Source of the DNA: Symsagittifera roscoffensis
Lineage: Eukaryota; Xenacoelomorpha; Acoela; Convolutidae
Reading direction: 5' to 3'
Length of the DNA: 64,000 bases
Assembly: GCF_963678635.1 (NCBI RefSeq)
Contig: NC_087071.1
Coordinates: forward strand, 37,096,438-37,160,437
Shown here: in pieces, positions 1-10,998 of the stretch
How positions within the stretch are numbered: position 1 is the stretch's first letter
How the letters are laid out: the number at the start of each line of letters is the position of its first letter
Translations under genes and position numbers: made by a program
The notes under the pieces: generated by a model
The model's database searches: none
What the model saw: the letters and a program-made list of their open reading frames with translations, nothing else
Told to the model about the DNA's origin: nothing

Positions 1-945
1 GGTTCCACCTGCAATTCTGTAATTTTAGTTAAATGCGTTTATGGTAAATTAACGATAGACCTTTCAGTTTATTTTAAGGAAACTTTGAAAAAACCAGCCG
101 TCTTGAGAACACCGACTAGTACGTTTAAATATCGAAGAATGCAATATGCGGTCCCTAATTCAAAATTAGGGGAAGCCATACCAATTTGTTAACCCATTTT
201 GGTAGTTCAATGCATAAGCTAGAATATATTTATTTAAAAAAAAACATTCTGAAAACCAATTGGCATTTTTTCTAGTCTTTAAAAATTTACCAGACTGCTT
301 ACTTTGGTGTGCTGATAAAAACCTATAGGATAAATATATGTAAGGAATTAAACTGACCCGAATTGTTTTAGGAAATTGTCAAGGGTGGATTTAGCGAGGT
401 GCTAGAGAACTCTCCCTCTCAATGATTCGATTTCTTCAACACCCAAACAGGCTCCACTTTGCTAATGTTAACTGACATCCTTTTTTGAAAGTATCCTGAG
501 AATCACTCATAGAGTGTAAAACTTTATAGAACAATCAATTTTGATCGACATTATATCTAGACATTTCCAGGGGTGCTTTCTACACCATAAACTAGCTAAA
601 ATTGAGGGGGATTGGGTCAAAAAATTACTTTTAAGGGTAAATTTAAGAAAAATTACTTATCCCATCAGTCTATAAATTCGCTCATCAGACTAAAAATAAT
701 ATCAGAATAGTGCCAACGAGATTTTTGCGAGATGGAAAACTGATATGGTAGTTGATAAAAACCAACCCTTCCCCCTTATCCAGAAAAATTTATAAGTACC
801 CCTTGATAAGGATGCGAAGTAGCAAGTAATTGATTAATTCCAGTTACAAGAAAATCATAAAAAACACAACCGTGGGTAAAATTCAGTGAGGGTAACCGAT
901 TTATTAAAAAAATGCAGGATAACTTGAAATTTGCAAGCTTTAGCT
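1..945. other. Unassigned AT-rich DNA
   Basis: No convincing exon, RNA gene or repeat with defined ends is visible. It ends at the target duplication of the MITE beginning at 946. Confidence 0.5.
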
Positions 946-1349
946 CACCCGCGGATTTTGGGCGTATGCTTCCTCTCAGGGATTCGACCCCCGTGCCGAC
1001 TCAAAGGGTTCCCCTTTTGTACTATTCTGAGATATCCATTTCGGCGCTAATTGTTCATAAGGCGCTTTCGAAGCCAAAGTATACTAATTTTTTTTTTTTT
1101 GGGGGGGGGGGGGGGGGGAGGGGCGCCCAAAAAACGCGATTAATCGGTCAAAATTTTCCAAAACTGCAAAAAAACGCCTTTTTGTCCCGTTGTTTCAAAA
1201 CTTGCCTGCCGCGCAGAAAATTTTGTTAAAATAGGGTCTTTATAAGGATTTGGGAGAACTCAGAAAATCAATTAGGCTGCCCTAAAACAAAATAGGTCGA
1301 CAACATTTTCGAAGTCCGCCCCCTCAAGAAAATCCTAAATCCGTGCCTG
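946..1349. mobile_element. hAT-type MITE (family E, copy 1)
   Basis: Flanked by the perfect 8-bp direct repeat CTTTAGCT (938-945 and 1350-1357). The right end read inward is CAGGCACGGATTTAGG, and the left end CACCCGCGGATTTTGG is its degraded partner. Both resemble the CAGGGGCGGAT ends common in animal hAT MITEs. The interior matches the copy at 59333-59756 (the GGGATTCGACCCCC block, 'gatatccattt', 'cctgccgcgcagaaaa') and carries T and G homopolymers near 1090-1120. No transposase is encoded, so it is non-autonomous. The 8-bp duplication supports hAT. Confidence 0.85.
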
Positions 1350-1731
1350 CTTTAGCTGTTATCAAAATTATGAAAAAAAAATGATGCTGAATTTTAAGAA
1401 GTTCCTCACTACCTAAAGAATGGTGCGCTACTACTTCTCCTGGAAACGTGAGAATTTTGATGAGCACTTTTTTAAGTTCCGTTCAATTGGAATGCTTATA
1501 ACTACGTGACTTAGTACCAAAAAAATAATTGGCGCAAAAGCTACAATTTACTGAAACTTTTTTGAGGCTGTGATACAATTTATATCTCTAAAATGCCTGT
1601 TGTTTCTTCAGATTTCAATTTTCCAGATAACAAGATATCATGTGAGCTTTCAGTAACTTTTGTATCGATAGTCGTACGTGTGCTAGAGAAATAGCAAACA
1701 TGTGCAAACCGATAAGGAGATCAATTACTTT

Positions 1732-2264
1732 TTGTTCCGACTTTCGATACGAAAGTAACGGAATGTTTGTGCTTGGTGTGGGTTTTTTTTCTTCAGACAA
1801 ATTTCGACTTTTTAACTAGCCATTTTTGACAAAATTTTTAAATATCATTTAAAAGGTATTGTTGTTCTTAGCTTAAACTTGAAAAGATATTTCACCTGTG
1901 ATCATTTTTTGGATTGCCATTTTGGGGTTTTAAGGATTGCCAATTTGGCCAATTTGAAACAATTAACGCGCGATATATTTCGCGCTATTAGCGCGTAAGC
2001 GAGATTTATTCTGTCTTAGAAATCGTCCCAAATTGGTTGAAAGAAGCTTATTCGCCATAGTTGATTTGTTACAAGGAGCGAAATTTTTTCTTTTCTACTC
2101 TATATGGCGTGTGGGGGTATGATTTTTATTTTAAAATTTCAAATAATAGAATTTTTTTTTTCATTTCATTTTATTACATTTAATTATATTTGTTATTACT
2201 GCCCATAAACATTAAAAGGCAGTCGGAACATTCAGGGCTTCGCCCTGATACGAGCAGTCGTGTT
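1732..2264 (+). mobile_element. HINE-like repeat (family A, copy 1)
   Basis: About 530 bp. It begins TTGTTCCGACTTTCGATACG and ends with the hairpin CAGGGC-TTC-GCCCTG followed by ATACGAGCAGTCGTG. A 9-bp inverted match, GTTCCGACT at the start and AGTCGGAAC just before the 3' hairpin, plus a second hairpin CTTTCGATACGAAAG at the 5' end, recall non-autonomous helentrons (HINE/DINE-1 type). It is non-coding. The same sequence recurs at least nine times in the window. Confidence 0.75.
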
Positions 2265-3016
2265 ACATATTTAAATTCTAATTTCTTTTCAGAAAGTTGC
2301 CTCATCACAAATCCATGAGTTTACAATACACATAGTTTTTCTTTTGAAGAAATCAAAAGTCAAGCGCCTTACGATTTGATCAATCGGAAAATCGAAATAA
2401 AATGGCACTCGTTTTGATATTCGAAGATACGGCGGGACATTTTTTTCAATTCTGAAGGAAACATTTTCTCGGATATTCCCAGTAAACAGTAGACCTCCGA
2501 CACCAAAACCGACTTCCAGGATGACGTTGCGTTCACTCAAACAGTCGAATCTGGCCTTAACAAAAAATAAGAAATAATTTGCTCAAACTAAAACAGACCA
2601 AGCAGGTGAATAAATATTTGGGACGGCAACAAAAATTGACAACGGTATCAGATTTTACTTAAACTCACTTGTTGAGCCAAAATAAATTGAAGAAAATTGT
2701 GTGGCAAATCTTATAGGGTCAAAGGTAAACTTCACAAATCGGTCCTCTACAAGGTTCCGGGTTGAAAATTGTTTGGCCATTTGAAGTTGCTAATTCACTA
2801 ATTTAGAAAAGATAATAAAACAATAAAATTCGAACTCTTACAGTTCAATTATCTTGCATCTAATTGATATATTTTTTTCAGAATAGATTACGAGCACAGA
2901 AAAGTAGCAAAAAACTTAAATTATCTTAAATATATACAAAAATAATCAAAATTAAAAAGCACGCGCAATCGAATTTAATTCTAACTTGATCATGATTTTT
3001 TATTAAAACTTCAATC

Positions 3017-3150
3017 AAGGGCCAATTTAGGGTGTGGAGGAGGAGGAGGGGGGGTTGCGAACGCCTTTCTCCCCTCAGGGTTTCGACCCCCTGTCGACCC
3101 AAAGGATTCCTCCTTTGTACTATTTTGAGATATCCATTTGTGGTGACGGG
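3017..3150. mobile_element. Fragment of hAT-type MITE family E
   Basis: Lies in the last intron of RNase T2-like copy 1. It shares the GGGTTTCGACCCCCTGTCGACC block and the 'tactattttgagatatccattt' segment with copies at 946-1349 and 59333-59756. The left end (AGGGCCAATTTAGGG) is a degraded TIR. The right half is missing. Confidence 0.6.
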
Positions 3151-4209
3151 TTTTTCCGGGTTTTGCTATAAAATATAATTGACATGAAACCACAACTGAA
3201 ATGAACTCACTTTTATTCGGTTTAGATTTTTTCTTGTAGAAGAAAAATCGGTTATTTTCTGGAAATACTGATCTGGAGAGACACCATAAGCCTGTCCATA
3301 TTTTTTGTATTGGTTCACTTGAGAGGTGCAGCAGCCACCGTCATCTGGATAAAAATTTAACTAACATAGAATGGATTCAAAAATTTAAAATTATAAAATA
3401 AACAATTCTGCGAGAAAAACTTCATATGGGAAAAAATTATCAATTGTTCAAAATTAAATTGTTCCGGTCTGCGTTTTTTTCTGCAAGAATGGGTTAAACC
3501 GGGACAAAAAATAGTTTATTCTGTTAATGGTCATAGTAATTCAATAAAATTTATAGCTTGATTGTTGCCTTAAAATGGCAATAATGAAATTATGTTGCAA
3601 ATTTATATAGAAGAGTCGCTACGGCACATGAAATTAGACATTGATGAATCAGTAAAAAAATTAAAGAACGATAGAAAGCAGATCATGATTTTCAGTGGGG
3701 TCAGTTTAATTTTGTGTTATATTTAAGGGCTCCCGCAGTAAAGTGTATGCCTTTTAAATTTTAATCAAGCATAATTACTGTTAAACTATGATTTTTTACA
3801 TATAAATTCAAGCATAATTGAAAAAATAATTGAAGAAAAAGTTTTAAGAGTTTCTGTTTCAAAAGTTATCGTCACGAAAAATCATCCTCTTTTTTTTCAA
3901 AAATACCGAAATGGAACCTGATCTAAACTACATTTTATTATTGGATAAATTAGATATTTTACCACTGTAAAATATTTAATATCAACCAATCATAATCCAT
4001 CCAACTTATTTGTAAGTGCTGAAATTACTTGTAATTTCAGCACCAGAGAGATTTGAATTTAACGTAGAAATTAGTTACCTTTCCACGAGAACTTCAGCAG
4101 TCGCATTAAGCCAGTATACTCTAGATCTATTGAGCCTAGCAGAGACTAGTAAAACACCCTGAGACAAGTAGATATAAGAGTAAGATTAGGATCGGTATTA
4201 GACTAAGAA

Positions 4210-5146
4210 CCCGGGTTGACCAAAACTTCTAATCATACAATTTCCATTTATGAAAAACTTCTTGTCATACAATTCCATACAATGCCATACGTACAGAACA
4301 TTGTATGAAATCTCTATGATAAAGATTTTTCCATAAATGAATATTGTATGATAGGTGTTTTTCCATAAACCAAAAATTTTGATTTTTTCTGTCAACATTT
4401 ACTTTCTGAAAACTTTTTGGTTGTGTTCGCAACCGAACACAAGTGACAAAGACCTTGGTTACTCAAAACACCAAAGGTTGGACGGTCTTGCATATACAAT
4501 GCATAGCAAACGACCTGAATTTGGATGTTTTTCACAATTGATATAACAAAAGTAACAACTTTTATTTTTGGCAAATTTTTTTAATGATGCTTATTTTAGA
4601 TTTTTGAGTTTTCAAGTTATCAGACATTGATCAAGGCTTACATTAACACCCCATACAAAAGAAATAGGAATTTTCAGCGTTTTTGAAAAAAAAAAATTAA
4701 GTGAAAAGAAAATAAAAGCCAATTTTATCGTATCCAGGACTACGTTATGCACAAAAAATATTAAATTTTACATGCAAAAAAAAATTTCGAAAAATGTTTG
4801 TTTGCGTACGAAATTCGATTTGCGGTTGAAAAAAAAAACAAAAAAATTTTTGGGCCAAAATTTCAAAATTACTTGAAAAATTTTTTGTGTCGCCATCAAA
4901 AAAATGCCAGTCATACAATTCCCATATATGGGAATTGTATGATAAGCATTTTTTTCAAAAAAACGAGAACCTCAGTTTTTATCACTAGACTGTTTTATAA
5001 GAATCAAACATCCACAGAAATAAGTTTATACCAGTTTTCAACCATTTTTAGAAATTGTATGAAAATTGTATGACAAGCATTTTTCCATACACTTGATGTA
5101 TGGAATTGTATGATAACGATTTTCGGTATATGGAGGTCAACCCGGG
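4210..5146. mobile_element. CCCGGGT-TIR DNA transposon (family B, copy 1)
   Basis: Ends are CCCGGGTTGACC at the left and GGTCAACCCGGG at the right, a perfect 12-bp terminal inverted repeat. The dinucleotide AA is duplicated at 4208-4209 and 5147-5148. The interior is non-coding and built from short palindromic units of the type ATCATACAATT...CCATA...AATTGTATGATAAGC, plus a hairpin around TGTGTTCGCAACCGAACACA (4430-4445). It sits in the long intron of RNase T2-like copy 1. It matches the copy at 43934-44858 along its length. Confidence 0.8.
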
Positions 5147-5628
5147 AAGTTGCACGAATCTATCCGGCCGAAAATAAGATAGCGTGACGAGCAGACGGTG
5201 TACTCTATCCGAAATTACTCTATGAGTTAACCTCAAGGACCTAACTCAGAAAGCTTAAGACGTCGCAGCAGTAGTTTTTGATTTGAGAATGAACGTAAAA
5301 AAAAGAACAATCGTTTTGGATTTGAGAATGAACGTAAATGAAAAACTACGAGGAATTTTCAACCACTATACAGAAATGATCATAATCATGAGTCATTTTT
5401 GATCATGACAGCAAACCAATGGCAGCAAACCTGACCAAAAAAAGCGGCTAAGGTTACAGACGATTACAAACTATAAAATGGGATAGATTAAAGCCTTCTA
5501 GTTTAATTTTTATGGCCAGTAAATCGGGATGCGCATGCTCGAGTCCTCATACATTCTGCAGTTGCACGTCTATTGCTAATCTTTGCTGATTCAGCGTTCT
5601 AAATTTGCTGCTAACGCTGTTTTGTAAC

Positions 5629-5724
5629 TGGCCATCGATAGTTCATGAGTCATGGTTCAACTAAGGATGACTCATCAATGTATGAGTGCTAATTTGTGAC
5701 TAATTTAAGAACTATCGATGGCCA
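5629..5724. repeat. 96-bp element with 16-bp perfect inverted ends
   Basis: TGGCCATCGATAGTTC at the left end is exactly inverted at the right end (GAACTATCGATGGCCA). The interior holds a TGAGTCAT/ATGACTCAT partial palindrome. No target duplication is obvious. It lies in the RNase T2-like copy 1 intron. Confidence 0.5.
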
Positions 5725-7498
5725 ATAAAATGAAAAAAGTGTTTTTCGTGACGCCAATTTTTGGGCGCATTGAAAACCTTTTGTTTTCATTTTTCTAATG
5801 GAGTTATAAAAAATTGAAAAAAATCGAAGCTTTTAGAATAAAAAATCCAAAATCAAAACCCATTAATTTAATGAATAAAATAGGAAATTGGATAATTTCC
5901 TAGTGAGCAGGTTTTTCTAACAGACAACGCATACAATTGTTAGTATTAGAATCAAACCATTTTGCTCCTTCTATCTTGACTTTTTTTACAAAAGCGATCA
6001 AGGAACCCCCTGTTTGTTTTTCACATTAGAGAAAAACTTTCCTATGGGGTTTGAAAGCTCAAAAAATTGTCAGTTTTTGCTAATCCTAATTACAGAAACG
6101 AATCCATGAGTCTGCATTTTTCTCATTTTTCACTAAACTTCTTTTTTTTAATCAAACGAGGGTCTAATACGTCGCTAAGAGCACTTGGTTACTAAATATG
6201 GTGTAGAAATCCTATGTAACACCACCGTCTTTGATGTAATCGCCGATCAAACAAACACTGCCATTTTTCATGAGAAAACAAGTTTTGATTCCTCATAACT
6301 ATTAAAGAAAAGGGCGATACAAAACTGTAGTACTTTTTCAATAATGCCCGGCAATTATGGTTTTTAAATGTAAGACCTTTGTATCATTTTACTGCTCATA
6401 ATGAAGTATACCTTGAGACAACGGTCAGTATACCAAAAACTTAAACAGAAGGCCAATCGTGTTTTTAACCCAATCTTTTCTATGTTTGTTAAATTTTCAA
6501 AAAAAATAGTTTATTTTTTTAATACGTCGATCAAGTGTTCTAATTTCCTTTAATAAAATGTTGATCTCAGTTTTTAATCAGATGTCTTTTCAACTCTTAA
6601 ATTTCAAGGACACTTTACCATATTTACAGCTCATTGGTTAAAACAAGCTTCAAGGATAAAACGACAGAAATCGTACATGGAAAATGAATTAGTTTCTCGT
6701 GGCAATTTGTTTCTATAGAAATTCAAGTCAAAAGGGACACATCTCTTTTTACACTTCAAATATGTGAGTATCGGGACTTGATTGGCTAACCTTTGTTATA
6801 AAATGAGAACCAGTTGATCTTTTTTCCATGTGTCATTTTGTTGAATCAAGGTCGCAAACTTTGGCAAATCCGAAATTTCAGCTTTTCTTTCACTCTGTTT
6901 ACTTGAAAACCATAGCCCATGGATACAATACACGTCACTAAAATGTTTGAAAGAAAATCTATCAAAACTGATGAGACGATTATGCTGAAACCTTTTTTTA
7001 TCAGACAAATCAAGGAAAAATTAGATAACAGCTTTTTTAATCAAATCAAACTAGTCTAATATTATACAGGAACTTTTACACTACAGATAAAAAGTTATTC
7101 TGTTCAAAACAAGTTTACTTACAATCTTTATGCCCAACATGTTCGTATAGAGTTGATTTGTGCTCGAGATTGTTTTTAACAGTCAGCATGCCATTTTGGA
7201 AAAAAAACACTGGTGTCGATGTTTTACCTGTACTTTGCACACTTTCTGCCGTTGTAGTCAATATGATCAATCAGAGTGAATTGAAGTGATTCCCAAGAAC
7301 ATACATAATCCACTATAATAAAAGTTTTTTTTTCTCAATAATGTTATCATCAATTTCAAAACTTATGACTTTAGAAAAGTTTTCAGTTGCTGCTAACTTG
7401 ACAAATTTGAATTAGTTTTGAATAAAAAAAAGTTTGCAGTTAAATTTATGGAAAAACATCAGTTACAATTGATTTCCGTATTGGAAGATTTTCTATAC

Positions 7499-7832
7499 TG
7501 TTAAAAAGTTAGGATAAAACCGGTTAAATCGGTTAAACTTAAACTAAGACTAGTTTAGGACTGGTTGGTTTTAAGATCCCTACAGTTCGGTGTAGGCTTT
7601 TATCTAAGACTAGATTAAAAGATTAAGGCTAAGTAAACTAAGCTAAGAGTAAGTAAAAAGGTTGAATTAAGAATTAGTTGCACAGAATTGATTACGTATC
7701 AATAAAGATTAATGATCGGTCTCCAGATCTACCAAAAGCCGTCGAGCTTTTGGCAGGTATTCAAATTAGCATGGTCATAACTGAGTATAACTTAAAGGTT
7801 AAAATGTCGACAATAAGATATCACATTTGGCA
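7499..7832 (-). repeat. 3' LTR of gypsy element 1
   Basis: About 334 bp, near-identical to 14544-14885. On the plus strand it begins TGTTAAAAAGTTAG and ends CACATTTGGCA. On the inside, the minus strand has a purine stretch (GCGGGGAA) next to the LTR, a candidate polypurine tract. Confidence 0.85.
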
Positions 7833-8397
7833 TTCCCCGCGAAAATTTAGCTATAGCATATACTTTCGGCACGCAAAAAAATGTTCTGTCTCAGGGATGG
7901 AGTAGCGGGTACGACTGGCCGGAAAAACCCCACGTTAGCACCCGATGGGTAAAGATGTTAGCACCAGAATGGTAAGATGATGATTTTACCCCGCGATAGC
8001 ACATGATGGGTAAAAAACTATTTTTGCCGTAAATAGTTGTACTGCGCTGTTAAGGACTCAATGTTATAAGCTAAAGTGACTAAGAATTAGTACGCTACAG
8101 TACAATAGATCAGTATCGTAAAGTATACTAGTCCAGCCGAAGGGTTATGTTTTCGACGGAAAATTGCATCACAATGGCACCGAAACTCATATCGAGAACA
8201 GTTCTAAATTTACTGAAAGTTACTGAATAAAAGTTTTTCAAAAATTTTAGTTTTAAAGTTTGGTGTTTCTAATCCTCCATTGGGGTCTAAACGACATCCC
8301 GTTTTGCGGCTCGATTGACTGTCCACCTCCTCAGTTCTTCGAGCGTCATTGGTTGTCCTAGAAGTTCTGTCGCAGAAATGATAGAAAGGGTATTTAG

Positions 8398-9762
8398 CTA
8401 GTCTGGATCAAATACAATTGGTGTTGATGTTGCCTCAATTGATTCGGAGAGTAGACCCGATGGGTGGAATTGTGTCGTACGAACCTCAGGGCTGAATTGA
8501 ACCTTCCTGGGTGAGATAGTTTGGGAGGGTGATACGAGAGATTTTACGCCACTCACTTGCTCAGATGTTCCTTCTGATAGGTAAACTGTCGTTGGATGCG
8601 ATGTCGAAGATTTTGTCGGGGGGGTTAGCTCTACCACGTCAATTTGGTGGCTTTCCAATTTGGTAGTGATCACTTCAATCGTTGAGCAATATGGGGGGTG
8701 TGAACTCAATGAAGGGCATGTTCATCTGGCCTCTCGTCAGATTTGTCTACTAGGCTGGTAAACACTCTCTCTCCCAGCATCGTTGGAGGTTGTCTGGATC
8801 GCATGGGTCTAGTATTGTGTGTAGCATAAGTATGGGGCAGTTTTTTAGGAGGTGGTGAATTCACCGGTGACGAGGCCTTCCTTTTAGCCGTGCCAGACAA
8901 TTTAGCTTTTATCTTGGTAGAAGCCGGATCTTTTAGTTGGTTTCCCATATCCGCTATTGAATCAGGTTCAGCATTATTTTCGGTTAGTTCTGCTCCAGGA
9001 TTTTACCGGGTAATTTGATATCCCTTTGTTGCTTGTCTCTACTTCTTCATGGCTGTCCAGGAAGATGAGCGGCGGGGTTAGATGCGGGACTGAACTATTA
9101 TCGCCTGAGTCTAGGTCGATCAATGGTATCTCTGCCTTTTCTATTCTGGCTTCAGTCTGGTTCGGGCTCTCAACTTTAAGGTCTGCTCGATCTTGTAGTG
9201 GGCGTTCTGTTTGATTTTCTAGATCAATTATAATTTTAGTCTTTAAATCTTTTAGCGAGATTAGGTCACTGACATTGTCATCTGATAATGTTTCAGCTGA
9301 AGGGTTTGTCGCTCTGCTTACAATTTTGCCAATTCTTGAATAGTGAGGTTTGCCCGGTGAGCTTGACTAATGGTCACTTTCGAGGCCAATGGGAAACTTC
9401 AACCGTTTCCGTTGTTCTTCCTCCTCTCTCACGAGTGTCTCTCTCGAACTATTCATCGCAGCATTCCGCCTCGCAATATCTAGCTCTTCGAATTTGGCCT
9501 GAACGTTTCTTTTCTTTTGGGTTGCCTTTGAACTTCTAAAACCGACGTTTCGTTGGGGTTTCATTATCTTCCTCGGTCCCTTAGTTGCGTAAACCTTTAC
9601 TAGTTGATCTCTCTTTCTCGGGCTAGCCTTCTTCGGAGCAGGTTGTCTTTTAATGGCTAAATCAGATTTACGTATTAATTTTCCAGTTTTTAGTGTAACT
9701 GTGTGATCCAACTCCCTTACTATTTCCTCCTTAAGTTCTCTATAGAATGTTTCACTCTTCAA
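8398..9762 (-). pseudogene. Integrase C-terminal extension, gypsy element 1
   Basis: Three overlapping frame pieces (9762-9367, 8948-8706, 8709-8398) continue from integrase. The first contains a TGKLIRKSDLAIK segment, equivalent to EKGKVYRKNHLSLR in element 2, so it is the end of the integrase C-terminal domain. The rest is charged, then Ser/Thr/Pro-rich, without a recognised domain. No membrane segment or signal peptide suggests an envelope. Frame breaks separate the pieces. Confidence 0.5.
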
Positions 9763-9778
9763 TCTATCTTGAACTTTT

Positions 9779-10790
9779 CTATATACAATATACAGTGGTT
9801 TTACCCGGCGGGTTGTTCAGCACGGAATTTTTGACGCCTATAGCATCTTTCTTTTCGGCGCGGGAGAGAACTTTTACAGGAGAACCAAGGCTAGTAGTGA
9901 CGCATCTCACTGCATTAGAGATATCATCTGACGAAGATGAGTTCTCGTCCAGATCTCCATCTTCAATATCGACGGGAGTGTCCCAGTAGTGTCTTCCTTC
10001 CCGACTCATGAGTTTTCGGCCTTTATCTGTACATAATAAGATTTTGTTCCAATCAAGGTTATTTGAGGATGGTGACTTGATTAAATTGTGCCAGATAGTA
10101 TTTGGGGATCTACCAAAGTGTGCTTCGAAGGGGGAGCAGTTTAATGACTGTTGCGTTACCGTTCTTAGACATTTTATAATCTTCACTAGTGCGGATTCTA
10201 GCGACGGTTTTGGGTGTTCTTGTGCCATCACTAAGAGCCTTTCTTTAATGGTTCTAATTAAACGATCGACAAATCCCGTAGCTCTATGGTCACCCACCGG
10301 GCTAAATATGACCTTTATGTTATGTTCGAGACAAAATTCTCTAACTTCTTTGGAGATAAAGCCTGATCCCTGATGCGTTCTAATAGTTCTAGGTATCCCA
10401 TGTAGAGCTATGTATTTGCTAAGAAAAATTATGATCGATTTAGCCGATGTGCTAGATGTTATTTGTGCCGATGGGAATTTTGAAAATCTGTCCACATATA
10501 CCAATAAGTATTTTTTTGTTCCCCATGTTAACGGTAACGGACCGGCGAAATTTAATTCCATTTCTTGATTTGGTTCTTTGACCGTTGGGAGTTTTCCATG
10601 ATTATTATGGTTTGAGAGGTTTCAAATTTTACCTGCTTCAACGCAATCAATGCAGTTTTCGCCGTGAACTTGGATCTCGCGATAAATTTTTAGCCACCAT
10701 ATATATTGAGTTGCCAGACTCTTCATCGCGAACTGGCCTGGGTGAGCTTCATGTAATCTATGAAGCATTATCGATCTCAAGCATGTGAGG
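9779..10790 (-). pseudogene. Integrase of gypsy element 1 (catalytic residues lost)
   Basis: 10561-9779 encodes the integrase core: NFAGPL, the RFSKFPSAQITSSTSAKS strand region, IRTHQGSGF and GDHRATGFVDRLIRT. Upstream, around 10770-10640 in a broken frame, is the zinc-binding part (LHRLHEAHPGQFAMKS followed by C-I-D-C). By alignment with family consensus, the D,D-35-E triad positions read Asn (in NFAGPL), His (in THQGSGF) and Asp (in FVDRL), so all three acidic catalytic residues are altered. It would normally insert the cDNA copy into host DNA; here it cannot. Confidence 0.75.
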
Positions 10791-10998
10791 ATAACTAATG
10801 GGTCGTCAGAATAAAGACATCCTCCGCTGACGTGTAAATTATTAATTTAAGATTTCTAGTAATTTCTCAATTGTGTATTATCTTGTTTACGGTCTTCCTC
10901 GATTTCTTTAGTGATTTTTTTCAATACCAAGTCTTGTTTAGATAACAGAGACATAAATTTCGAATCAGATATTTCAGGCCACGAGAATGGAATTATGT

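Larger units (their letters stand above)
2289..7312 (-). pseudogene. RNase T2-like gene, copy 1 (four exons seen, probably broken)
   Basis: Four minus-strand exons are bounded by AG/GT with matching phases: 7312-7228, 6937-6791, 3344-3211 and 2555-2289 (stop at 2289). Exon 2 carries CIHGLWF, close to the RNase T2 first active-site block (x-I-H-G-L-W-P). Exon 3 carries NQYKKYGQAYGVSPDQYFQK at the place of the second block (H-E-x-x-K-H-G); its second His is Tyr, and Glu is Gln. Family members are secreted or lysosomal acid ribonucleases; here that is inference. The 5' end and any signal peptide were not found. Exon 2 is 147 nt against 146 in copy 2: an extra base after W-K-K shifts the frame, and the phase then needed for exon 3 is met only in the shifted frame. 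A decayed copy is therefore likely. The 3.4-kb intron holds the transposon at 4210-5146. An unrelated secreted family cannot be excluded. Confidence 0.55.

Noticed and set aside
912-1229. Open frame with a Gly run
   Set aside because: Lies in the MITE at 946-1349; the Gly run is translated homopolymer.
7088-7200. Minus-strand LYEHVGHKDC stretch with a GTAAGT donor, suggestive of the RNase T2 second active site
   Set aside because: It lies before the CIHGLW exon and its phase does not fit exon 2; the exon at 7312-7228 fits instead, leaving this in the intron.
8398-9762. Envelope-like third gene in gypsy element 1
   Set aside because: No signal peptide, membrane span or Cys pattern; the start matches the integrase C-terminus, and the same tail occurs in element 2.
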